The notes under the pieces are model-generated. The model ran no database searches, was not told the DNA's origin, and worked only from the letters and a program-made list of their open reading frames with translations. Shown here one piece after another: positions 52,389-59,797 of a stretch of 64,000 bases of DNA. This stretch comes from Clostridiales bacterium (lineage in GTDB: Bacteria > Bacillota > Clostridia > Christensenellales > Borkfalkiaceae). The first letter of the stretch is position 1; every line of letters begins with the position of its first letter. The stretch covers positions 101,022 through 165,021 of the forward strand of contig DPGH01000006.1 of NCBI GenBank assembly GCA_003523255.1, given 5' to 3'. A program made the position numbers and the translations under genes.

Positions 52389-53080
52389 TTACCACCCGAT
52401 TTCGTAAGCGGTTTTCTGCGTTATGTTGGTGTAGATTTCTGCAATTTTACCGCTGTTCATTTTGATGACCGTATTTGCAACCTCCGCAATATTAGCGTTA
52501 TGCGTAACCATAATGACGGTAAAACCGTACTCCCTATGTAATTTACAGATATAATCAAGAACTTGCCGTCCGGTATTTTCGTCAAGCGCACCTGTCGGTT
52601 CGTCTAAAAAAAGAACCTTAGGCCTTTTGGCAAGAGCGCGAGCAATCGAAACTCTCTGCTGTTCTCCGCCCGAAAGTTCGCTCGGATATTTTTTAAGTTT
52701 AGATTCAAGCCCCACCGCTTTTATAATTTCTTTATAGGCATCGTTTTCCGAAAGGTCTGCACACATTTTTACGTTTTTATCAACACTCGTGTTCGGTAAA
52801 AGATAAATTGCTGAAAAATAAAACCGACGTTATCTTTTCTAAACTCAGTAAGTTTTCTATCCGAAAGCGTAGTTATATCAACGCCGTCATACTCAATTAT
52901 TCCTTCGTCAACGCGTTCGAGCCCGGATAGACAATTAAGTAAAGTTGATTTACCCGAGCCGGACGCTCCTAATATAACGACATAGTCGCCGTCGCTTATA
53001 TGTAAATCTATACCTTTCAATACCTTATTTCTGCTTTCGCCTTTTCCATACGCTTTAGTTATACCTTTCGCTTCAATCAT
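52389..53080 (-). pseudogene. ABC transporter ATPase disrupted by a one-base deletion
   Basis: Two consecutive frames together make one ATPase of the MacB/BceA type. The first (52769-53080) has Walker A GASGSGKSTLLN and the Q-loop FIFQQF. The second (52389-52766) has the signature LSGGEQQRVSIARALAK, Walker B VLFLDEPTGALD and the His switch VMVTHNA. Adding one T near 52804 on the + strand would restore the family sequence QQFNLLPNTSVDKNVKM across the junction. As read, the protein is broken between Q-loop and signature, so it should be inactive unless the deletion is a sequencing error or is bypassed by frameshifting. Confidence 0.85.
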
Positions 53081-53187
53081 CTTCTTTTTCCTATAATTTT
53101 ACTTCTCTACGCGTACATTAAATTTTGACGTTAGGTGGTATCGCCGCGTAAATAAAGAGATACTTCCACTATAAATCACGCTCTCCG

Positions 53188-53643
53188 TCAAATTGCTTTT
53201 TCTTCGTCTTTATCAACTGCGTTTTTGTAACTAATATAAATGTGGCACGGCGCAAATGTCGCCGCCGAAACGACAAGCGGAATGTTTAATATAAAAATGC
53301 CGCAACATAAAAACAAAATCGACGGAACTACAGATAATAATGATTTAGTAACCGAACTTTTCTTCCAAAAAATTATCCAACCTAAAACGTATATTAAAAC
53401 GCAACCGCTACCGAAAATTATATAAGCCAAGCGTGCCCAGTTAAATAAATACCCCATCGTTAACGACGGAATATTTATTATCATAAAAATAAAGCAGCCC
53501 GATCTCCCGATTTGTTCTAAAATTTCTACAATCCTATTCTTATAATAATTTTTAAAACCTTCTTTATGCTTAAGCGCAAAAAACACGTTAGGTACCATTA
53601 TCGCCGCTATAAAAATAAGCCATATATAATTAAACCATTTCAT
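53188..53643 (-). CDS. Uncharacterised polytopic membrane protein
   Basis: A 151-residue protein of about five hydrophobic segments (near 4-22, 47-66, 70-92, 98-112 and 115-135) with a basic cytoplasmic loop (KHKEGFKNYYKN) and an acidic C-terminus. I do not recognise the family. It lies 42 nt after the TetR gene in the same direction, which suggests it is part of that regulator's unit. There is no clear ribosome-binding site. Confidence 0.6.
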   Translation of the reverse strand: MKWFNYIWLIFIAAIMVPNVFFALKHKEGFKNYYKNRIVEILEQIGRSGCFIFMIINIPSLTMGYLFNWARLAYIIFGSGCVLIYVLGWIIFWKKSSVTKSLLSVVPSILFLCCGIFILNIPLVVSAATFAPCHIYISYKNAVDKDEEKAI

Positions 53644-53685
53644 AAAGTTTTAATTCGCTTTTTCCATTAAGTTTATTATCACGTT

Positions 53686-54252
53686 TTACTTAATTTTATC
53701 GCTGTAACGCCGTTTTAAACCCTCGTATACGTCGGTAACCGCACGGCTTGAAGTTTCTTCGTCCCATGATAAAAAATTCGTCGCAATCATCGATGCGATA
53801 CCGTGAACGTATACCCACATTTCGAAATAAAACGTCTTCACGTTTTCTTCGTCTGTTCCCAACTGTTTACATATTAAGTTAATAAGCGAATTCATCTCTT
53901 CGGGATTTTCTTTTACTTTCTCGCCGGACCTGTCTCGCATAAACAACAACTTAAACAATTCTTTCTCCTCGCGGGCAAAACGAATATACGCCATGGCGGT
54001 TGCCTTAAAGGGCGGGTATTTCCCTTCGGATACCTCTCTTCTGATATACGCTTGATAAACATCGTTTGCGGCGGAAATTATCGCTTTTAAAACCTCCCCC
54101 ATATTCTCGAAACGACTAAAAATCGGACGAGAAGACGTACCGAGTTTTTCGCCGAGTGCACGCGTGGAAACAGCCGAAAAACCTTTTTCTCTGGTTAAAT
54201 CGAGTGCTGCGGCAATTATTTCTTCTTTCGTAAACAAAAAATCTCTCGGCAT
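53686..54252 (-). CDS. TetR/AcrR family transcriptional regulator
   Basis: A 188-residue one-component regulator. The N-terminal helix-turn-helix (about 8-52) contains EEIIAAALDLTREKGFSAVSTRALGEKLGTS followed by the family tail RPIFSRFENMGEV. The ligand domain (about 60-180) is helical with no recognisable ligand signature. GAGGGTGG precedes the ATG, and an inverted repeat overlaps its promoter, so it is probably autoregulated. Likely targets are the membrane protein and the decayed ABC transporter downstream. Confidence 0.9.
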   Translation of the reverse strand: MPRDFLFTKEEIIAAALDLTREKGFSAVSTRALGEKLGTSSRPIFSRFENMGEVLKAIISAANDVYQAYIRREVSEGKYPPFKATAMAYIRFAREEKELFKLLFMRDRSGEKVKENPEEMNSLINLICKQLGTDEENVKTFYFEMWVYVHGIASMIATNFLSWDEETSSRAVTDVYEGLKRRYSDKIK

Positions 54253-54288
54253 AATACCACCCTCTGAAAATAAAATTACATATGTTGC

Positions 54289-54317
54289 ATTACAGGTGTA
54301 ATTTTATTTACACTCAA
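54289..54317 (-). promoter_or_regulatory. TetR gene promoter and candidate operator
   Basis: On the - strand TTGAGT (54312-54317), 17 nt, TGTAAT (54289-54294). The inverted repeat ATTACA-GG-TGTAAT (54289-54302) covers the -10 box, the classical place for an autorepressing TetR dimer. Confidence 0.6.
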
Positions 54318-54354
54318 AAAAAATAACTCGTCAAGCATTTTTATAAAAAATAAT

Positions 54355-54382
54355 AAAAAAGCCCGCGATGTTTTTCGCGGAC
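54355..54382 (-). terminator. Terminator after cwlD
   Basis: GTCCGCGA and TCGCGGGC pair (one T-G) around AAAACA and are followed by T6 on the - strand. Confidence 0.87.
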
Positions 54383-54402
54383 TATTTAAAATTTTACAGT
54401 GT

Positions 54403-55119
54403 CTAAACCTTGAATTTTGCAGAAGTTTCGGCAAGGTAAGAAACGATTCCTTTAAAAATTGAATACGCCACTTTATATTGATATTCTTCCGTAATTAAAA
54501 GCGATTCGTCCTGCGGGTTAGATAAAAAGCCGCATTCGGCTATAACGGAAGGATATTCGGAACAATTTAGGATATAATAATCACCCGTCAGCGGACTGTA
54601 TTTTTTTACCGATTCCGGCATATCGTTAAATGAATTTTGAACGCATTCTGCAAGTTTTGCAGACATCTCGTCTCCTTTTTTATAAAAAAGTTGTGCGCCG
54701 CGCCGAGATGAAAGCGAATATTTGTTTTGATGAACGCTCACGACAAGGTCCGGTTTTGCGGCGTGAATTATCTCTTTTCTCTTTTGCATGTCTTTTTTCT
54801 TTAAACTCCCCGTCGCAACGCCGTATAGCCCCGCGTCCGAAGGTCTGGTTAAAACCACACCGAACCCCGCTTCGGTAAGATATTTTTCAAGCTTTCTAAC
54901 TATCGCAAGATTTATCTCGCTTTCTTTTACCCCTGTATTAACTCCGGTAACCCCGCCGTCGATTCCGCCATGCCCCGCATCGAGAACGATTTTTATACCG
55001 CTTACAGAAGTTTCACCCGCCGCAAGCGCGGACATTGAGCCGAAACAAACTATAAACGCTATAATAGTTAAAATCAAAGCGGAAACGATAATGATACTTC
55101 TTTTTTTAATTACAAACAT
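54403..55119 (-). CDS. cwlD: Sporulation N-acetylmuramoyl-L-alanine amidase CwlD
   Basis: Zinc amidase needed to make muramic-delta-lactam in spore cortex. A membrane or signal helix (about 9-33) precedes the Amidase_3 domain. Zinc ligands and catalytic residues are visible: His in VLDAGHGGIDGG, Glu in KESEINLAIV, His in VSVHQNKYS and Glu in VIAECGFLSN. The 238 residues match CwlD. No Shine-Dalgarno sequence is seen, and an 11-bp inverted repeat stands just upstream. Confidence 0.93.
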   Translation of the reverse strand: MFVIKKRSIIIVSALILTIIAFIVCFGSMSALAAGETSVSGIKIVLDAGHGGIDGGVTGVNTGVKESEINLAIVRKLEKYLTEAGFGVVLTRPSDAGLYGVATGSLKKKDMQKRKEIIHAAKPDLVVSVHQNKYSLSSRRGAQLFYKKGDEMSAKLAECVQNSFNDMPESVKKYSPLTGDYYILNCSEYPSVIAECGFLSNPQDESLLITEEYQYKVAYSIFKGIVSYLAETSAKFKV

Positions 55120-55130
55120 ACAGTCAAAAT

Positions 55131-55167
55131 TGTTGATAACTATGTTAAAAAGTCCGAGTTATCAACA
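55131..55167. repeat. 11-bp inverted repeat upstream of cwlD
   Basis: TGTTGATAACT and AGTTATCAACA are exact reverse complements separated by 15 nt. Each arm contains TTATCAACA, one base from the DnaA box TTATCCACA. It is 11 nt upstream of the cwlD start and has no U-tract. Confidence 0.7.
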
Positions 55168-55221
55168 TTTATACCCCTTAAAAAATAAACTAACGATAAA
55201 ATATATTAAAAATAATTTACC

Positions 55222-55501
55222 GATATGATAAAAGACGCTTAAAGTTCCCTTTAAACGTCTTTTATTCGGCATAATATTTTATGTGATTTTTTTATTTTAT
55301 TTACTTAAAATTACCGAGAGTCTCGTTTACCGATTCAACAAAACAGAAAGTTTCCGGAAATGATATGATAAAAGACGCTTAAAGTTCCCTTTAAACGTCT
55401 TTTATTCGGCATAATATTTTATGTGATTTTTTTATTTTATTTTCTTAAAATTACCGAGAGTCTCGTTTACCGATTCAACAAAACAGAAAGTTTCCGGAAA
55501 T
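55222..55501. repeat. 140-bp tandem duplication of the yitT 3' end and terminator
   Basis: Copies at 55222-55361 and 55362-55501 are identical apart from one base (55303 A, 55443 T). The right copy holds the true last codons of yitT and its terminator. In the left copy the single change turns a Lys codon into a stop. Both copies include the terminator-like hairpin AAAGACG/CGTCTTT. The small number of differences implies a recent event. Confidence 0.93.
55370..55404 (-). terminator. Terminator of yitT (duplicated at 55230-55264)
   Basis: On the - strand AAAAGACG and CGTCTTTT enclose the inner pairs TTTAAAG/CTTTAA and a short GGGAA loop, ending in TTTTAT. A second identical copy 140 bp downstream gives a tandem terminator. 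Confidence 0.78.
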
Positions 55502-56316
55502 GATTTGACTATTTTTTCAAAGTCGACGAGTTGATGCTTATTTACAATACAAATCAGTATAGTTTTTTCTCTGCCGGAGTAAATGCCCGTACCTAAAACC
55601 TTGGTTGCGGAATGATGTAATTGCGTTAATATTTTTTTCTCTAACTCCTCGGGAGACGGCGTTATTATAACGAATTTATAAGCAGATTTCGAGCCTTTAA
55701 GCATCACGTTGCCGACAAAACTCGAAACAAATGAATACATAAGACATAAACACGCGGGCTTATAGTTTATACCGCCACCCTCTTTCGTGTAGACGAAACA
55801 AGAAGCAACCGCAACAACTGCATTAATCGCAAACGTAACCCAAAAAAAGTTTAAATTCGGTTTTTTCGTGCTTAAATATTTAGCGACAACGTCTGTACCG
55901 CCGGTGCTGGAGTTTATTCTGAAAAGCAGCCCGTAAGCAAGTCCGCTTATTAACCCGGCAATTATAACTGGATAAACAGTATCTATACCCTCGGCGTCGT
56001 ATCTGTATTGTCTTAAAATTTCAAGTCCGTCAAACAATAAATATGCAAAGGAATAAACGAGTACATAAACAAGAGTTTTTATGGAAAATTTTTTATCGAT
56101 AGCGAAAAACGCGAATAAACATAACGGTATGTTAATCAAAAGCGACATATAACCGATAGAAAAGTTAAACTTATATTGAATCATTACGGCTATACCGTTA
56201 ATACCTGCCGGTGCAAACTTATTTTCGGTAACAAACAAAACGTAATTAAGCGCCATCATTATGCCAATAACCACAATAAGTAAATATTCAAACGCCTTCG
56301 CCGTCTTTTTTAACAT
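55432..56316 (-). CDS. YitT family membrane protein
   Basis: A membrane protein of the YitT (DUF161 plus DUF2179) family; the transport substrate is not established. The ATG at 56316 gives 294 residues; a TTG three codons upstream is possible. Five to six hydrophobic helices (about 8-200) include the NSSTGGTDVVAKYLS signature. The C-terminal cytoplasmic ferredoxin-like DUF2179 domain (about 210-294) has TKVLGTGIYSGREKTIL. Its 3' end has been duplicated downstream. Confidence 0.88.
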   Translation of the reverse strand: MLKKTAKAFEYLLIVVIGIMMALNYVLFVTENKFAPAGINGIAVMIQYKFNFSIGYMSLLINIPLCLFAFFAIDKKFSIKTLVYVLVYSFAYLLFDGLEILRQYRYDAEGIDTVYPVIIAGLISGLAYGLLFRINSSTGGTDVVAKYLSTKKPNLNFFWVTFAINAVVAVASCFVYTKEGGGINYKPACLCLMYSFVSSFVGNVMLKGSKSAYKFVIITPSPEELEKKILTQLHHSATKVLGTGIYSGREKTILICIVNKHQLVDFEKIVKSFPETFCFVESVNETLGNFKKIK

Positions 56317-56355
56317 AACGCACAAAAACCTACCGTTATTTTTATTAAATTTATT

Positions 56356-57771
56356 TTAACTCTTTTTTCTAAAAAGCACAAGCGTTTCTATGTGCTTCGT
56401 TTGCGCAAACATATCAAACGGCTTTACAAGTACGATTTCATACCTTAAATCCGACGGAATCTTATCGGTTTTTATTATTTCTCCTTTATCGTTCAACGTT
56501 AAAGTTCCCGTTATCAGCCCCGCGTCGCGCGCGAGCGTGCTTGGCATGCAAGAAACGTAAATTATCTTTTCAGGAAGGGTTTTAGTTATTGCGTCTATTA
56601 CTTTAATATCGCAACCTTTTCTCGGCGGATCCAAAATCAAACATATATCGGATGAGTTTTTTCTCTCCTTTTCTATTATGTCAGGCATAATCTCTTCGCA
56701 TTTACCAAGATAATTAGTAATTTTATCGGATAAACCGTTTTCAAAAGCCAAAGCGTTTGCACAATCAACCGCTTCCGGCACGATTTCTATCCCGACGGTC
56801 TTTTTTGCGGATTTTGCAAGGAGTGCTGTCATTAACCCCGCTCCGCTATATGCGTCTATAACGGTTGTTTCCGGCGTAAGCGCGGCTTCCTCTCTGACAG
56901 CGGAATATAATTTCGAACATACGGAAGCATTAACCTGCATAAAACTTTGTACGCCTACTTTATACTTTACGCCAAGCATATCCGCAGAATAGTCCTTTTT
57001 ACCGTATAAAAGCCTAAACTTTTCACCGTAAATGGCGTTTGACTCATTTTTATTTACGTTATGATAAACCGAAAACGGTAATTTGATTTTTTTACTAAGT
57101 ATTTCAATAAGGTCGTTTTCGCCTCGCAGCGTATCCGAAAGCGTTACTACCGTTATTATAAGGTTGCCTTTTACGTCTTTTACGGCAATTTCACGAAGTT
57201 CGCCCGTAAAGTTGTGCTCGTCAAAACCTTTTATATTAAACTTTTCGACATACTCATTAAACGCCTCAATAATCTGTTTTGTCCAGTCGGCGTTTATAAG
57301 ACAATCACTTACGGGAACTATTCTGTGAGAACCTGCAGCGTAAAATCCTATAACTGTTTTTCCGTCAACCGACCCTACCGGTAATTGCAATTTATTTCTG
57401 TAACGAAATTCGCAGTCGCCTTTTACCGTTGATTTAACCTCGACGTTTATTCCCGCGATTTTTCTGAAACAGTCTTTAACGTTTTGTTCTTTAAGTTTTA
57501 ATTGATTTTGGTAGCGTATATGAGAAAGATTACAACCTCCGCACTTACCGAAAACCGGGCAGGCGGGTCTGACACGTTCTTCAGCCGGCGTTAAAACTTC
57601 TATAAGTTTACCGAAAGCGCATTTTTTAGTAACTTTTAATACTTTATATCTGACTTTTTCGCCCGTAACGGCAAAAGGGACGAAGACAACAATTCCTTCG
57701 TCCTTAACGATACCCTCGCCGCCGCACCCCATCGAAGCGACGATTCCCGTCCTGATTTCATTTTTTTGCAT
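56356..57771 (-). CDS. rlmD: 23S rRNA (uracil-C5)-methyltransferase RlmD/RumA family
   Basis: SAM-dependent methyltransferase making m5U in 23S rRNA; in Bacillota one enzyme (RlmCD) may modify two sites, so exact positions are uncertain. The N-terminal TRAM domain (about 1-58) is followed by the [4Fe-4S] cysteines in RPACPVFGKCGGCNLSHI. The Rossmann domain has DAYSGAGLMTALLA, DPPRKGC, and the catalytic cysteine in YVSCMPSTLARD. The 471 residues fit. It starts one base after the preceding gene ends. One palindromic 17-mer lies inside it. Confidence 0.92.
   Translation of the reverse strand: MQKNEIRTGIVASMGCGGEGIVKDEGIVVFVPFAVTGEKVRYKVLKVTKKCAFGKLIEVLTPAEERVRPACPVFGKCGGCNLSHIRYQNQLKLKEQNVKDCFRKIAGINVEVKSTVKGDCEFRYRNKLQLPVGSVDGKTVIGFYAAGSHRIVPVSDCLINADWTKQIIEAFNEYVEKFNIKGFDEHNFTGELREIAVKDVKGNLIITVVTLSDTLRGENDLIEILSKKIKLPFSVYHNVNKNESNAIYGEKFRLLYGKKDYSADMLGVKYKVGVQSFMQVNASVCSKLYSAVREEAALTPETTVIDAYSGAGLMTALLAKSAKKTVGIEIVPEAVDCANALAFENGLSDKITNYLGKCEEIMPDIIEKERKNSSDICLILDPPRKGCDIKVIDAITKTLPEKIIYVSCMPSTLARDAGLITGTLTLNDKGEIIKTDKIPSDLRYEIVLVKPFDMFAQTKHIETLVLFRKKS
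56675..56691. repeat. Palindromic 17-mer, copy 6 (ATTATGTCAGGCATAAT)
   Basis: Full consensus inside the rlmD gene. On the coding strand it encodes Ile-Met-Pro-Asp-Ile. Confidence 0.65.
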
Positions 57772-57772
57772 A

Positions 57773-58327
57773 CTATTTATCCTTGGTAATTCGTCCGATA
57801 TAATTATTGAAAAATACGCGCATCACCTGTATGAATCTATCAAATATAAAATAAAAAATTACAGCGATAACGCCTATCGAATAAACCACCGCGCTTTTTA
57901 TAAATTCCGGCATCCACTCGGGTAAATCGTTTAAGTTAAGCCCCATAACTAAAGTGTAATAAAAGTACATGCCGTAAAACGCCGCTACACACCATAAAAT
58001 GCCTATTATCGCTCTCACGGGCTTTTTTACATTTTTATCGCTTAAATACGAAAATAATATGGGATATGCGCCGAAAAACCCGAAATACGCCGGAAAAACG
58101 ACGGAATAGGCAAAATTAAAACCGCTTGCAATTAACGCAATAACTCCGCCGACTGCAAAAGCCAGCAAGCATCCCCTATACGAACCTCTGTAAAGAGGCA
58201 TTATAACGAACGCCGACGCAACGATAAGCGCAAACAAATCCGCCGCGCCGATATACGCGCCTACCGTAAGAGAAACGGCAACGAGTGCCGCGCTTATCGC
58301 GGAAATAGCAAGCGTTTTGCTCTTCAT
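57773..58327 (-). CDS. Six-helix membrane protein of the DUF5685/J-like operon
   Basis: The ATG at 58327 overlaps the stop of the J-like gene (TAATG) and starts MKSKTLAISAISAALVAVSL, a typical membrane N-terminus. Frames further upstream overlap that gene. The 184 residues form about six helices and resemble substrate-binding (S) components of ECF transporters in size and in the alanine-rich first helix, but I cannot confirm this. rlmD begins one base after its stop. Confidence 0.72.
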   Translation of the reverse strand: MKSKTLAISAISAALVAVSLTVGAYIGAADLFALIVASAFVIMPLYRGSYRGCLLAFAVGGVIALIASGFNFAYSVVFPAYFGFFGAYPILFSYLSDKNVKKPVRAIIGILWCVAAFYGMYFYYTLVMGLNLNDLPEWMPEFIKSAVVYSIGVIAVIFYFIFDRFIQVMRVFFNNYIGRITKDK

Positions 58328-58953
58328 TATCTGCAACCGCAACAAATATTCATCATGGTATTTAAACAGCACCATGTCGCGCAAAACGACATGCAGTCGT
58401 TCATACCGCTACCGCCCATCTGCCTGTCGTTTACGTTTTCGCTCTCGGGCGAAGAGTAACTTGCGCTGTTATTATTAGCGCCACCGTTAAATTTTCGGTC
58501 GTTAAAATCGGTTTTTTGACGAAGTTTAGAAAGCGTTTCGGAATATTTGGAGTTATACGGGTCCATATTTACCGCAATTTCAAGCTGTTTTTTACTTTCA
58601 TTCGTCCAGTTCTTTTTATAAAAAACCACAGCCTGAAGATAATGCCACTCCGCGTTTCTTTCGGAATAAGCGTCAAGTTTTGCTTGCGCTTCTTCTATTT
58701 TTCCGTCTTTAAGCAAGCGTTCAATTTCATCAAGTCCGCTGCTGTGATTTTCGCCATGGGAGGAAGTTCTTTGCGATTTAATTTCCGCATAGGCATTTTC
58801 GAGTTCGGTAAGTTTTTTAGCCGCCTCGTTACCTCTTTCCCCCTCTAAAAACCTGTCCTCAGAGTATTTATCTTTAAGTTTTTTATAAGCGGCTTCTATT
58901 TCTTCATCCGACGCGTCGCTCGTTACGCCGAGTACTTTATAGTTGTCGTTCAT
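58327..58953 (-). CDS. J-domain-like protein lacking HPD, with Cys-rich hydrophobic tail
   Basis: Residues 1-65 fold like a DnaJ domain (NYKVLGVTSDASDEEIEAAYKKLKDKY), but the HPD motif that activates Hsp70 is absent; the loop reads DKYSEDRF. Residues 70-145 look like one or two TPR-type helix pairs (EEAQAKLDAYSERNAEWHYLQ). A polar Asn/Ser linker follows. The last 25 residues are hydrophobic with seven cysteines in CMSFCATWCC and ICCGC. The tail could be a membrane or metal/acyl attachment site. It is the middle gene of a tight operon with DUF5685 and a membrane protein. Confidence 0.82.
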   Translation of the reverse strand: MNDNYKVLGVTSDASDEEIEAAYKKLKDKYSEDRFLEGERGNEAAKKLTELENAYAEIKSQRTSSHGENHSSGLDEIERLLKDGKIEEAQAKLDAYSERNAEWHYLQAVVFYKKNWTNESKKQLEIAVNMDPYNSKYSETLSKLRQKTDFNDRKFNGGANNNSASYSSPESENVNDRQMGGSGMNDCMSFCATWCCLNTMMNICCGCR

Positions 58954-58954
58954 T

Positions 58955-59794
58955 TTATTTCTCCATTATCTGTTTTGTTTGTACCGAAAGTCCGCGGAGC
59001 AAGATGTTATCGGTTAAATCGTGATTGAAATTATATTTTAAGTTTTTCGTTCTCTCAGAAATCTCGCCGAGTATATCGTAAAAAATTTCCGTAATTTCTT
59101 TGCCGTAAAAATTTAAAAGTTCGCGTTTGGTTTTTACATCCGAATGCATTGCCGCAAAAACGTTGTAATTTTTCTTTTTAACGTCTTTATCGTAATCGTC
59201 TATCGCGTCGATTAAATATATCCATTTGCCGACGTTATACGAAAGCGTTAAAAGATTTTCTTCCGCACGATCCCCCGCGATTATTTTTACGCACCCGGAA
59301 ACTATATTTGCAAAGCAGTCGGAAACTCTGTCCACACTGTCGCATTTTTCTTTCTCGAGTGCACGGAGCGTATCATATTCTTTTTTTACGAGACCGTCAA
59401 GCAAAGGTTCTTTTTTTAACGCTCTTTTGTATCCTTTTTTTATAAGTGAACGCGCTAAACGTCCCTTTTTATCATCCGCTACGTCGTCGCACAGTTTATA
59501 ATACGCCAAAATTACGTTAAGCGCGGCAATTCTTTCGGACAAATCCGTGATCCCTGCCATCGGTCTCTTGATTATCGGATGAATAATGCAACGGCGTTTT
59601 TCCACGCAGACGTCTTTGCCGAGAACGTTGTGCATTAACGCAGATAAAAACGCAAGATCGTAATTTAATAGAAACCTGCATCTTAAACCGCATTGTTTAC
59701 CGATGCTCTTACATAAACCGCAATACATCGCTTTATATAAAACGGTGTCTTTAACGTACATGTTTGGCATGTCGGTCTTAACGTAGCCGAACAT
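58955..59794 (-). CDS. DUF5685 family protein
   Basis: A 279-residue, all-helical protein. The N-terminus has the family block FGYVKTDMPNMYVKD..YKAMYCGLCKSIGKQCGLR..LNYDLAFLSAL with Cys pairs C25/C28 and C35/C39, and C63/C69 follow. Two Asp-rich motifs stand out: LCDDVADD (about 101-108) and LIDAIDDYDKD (about 194-204), the second followed by KKKNYNVF. They look like the paired Mg-binding motifs of squalene/phytoene synthase-like enzymes. Function of the family is unknown. It starts 3 nt after trpS ends. Confidence 0.87.
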   Translation of the reverse strand: MFGYVKTDMPNMYVKDTVLYKAMYCGLCKSIGKQCGLRCRFLLNYDLAFLSALMHNVLGKDVCVEKRRCIIHPIIKRPMAGITDLSERIAALNVILAYYKLCDDVADDKKGRLARSLIKKGYKRALKKEPLLDGLVKKEYDTLRALEKEKCDSVDRVSDCFANIVSGCVKIIAGDRAEENLLTLSYNVGKWIYLIDAIDDYDKDVKKKNYNVFAAMHSDVKTKRELLNFYGKEITEIFYDILGEISERTKNLKYNFNHDLTDNILLRGLSVQTKQIMEK

Positions 59795-59797
59795 ACT

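Noticed and set aside
53131..53148. A GGTGGTATCGCCGCG stretch on the + strand resembling the T-box antiterminator core
   Set aside because: It has an extra insertion relative to GGTGGNACCGCG, no terminator follows, and no + strand gene lies downstream.
59759..59775. ACATGTTTGGCATGT as a seventh copy of the palindromic 17-mer
   Set aside because: It shares only the centre and has different outer arms; more than three mismatches to the consensus.
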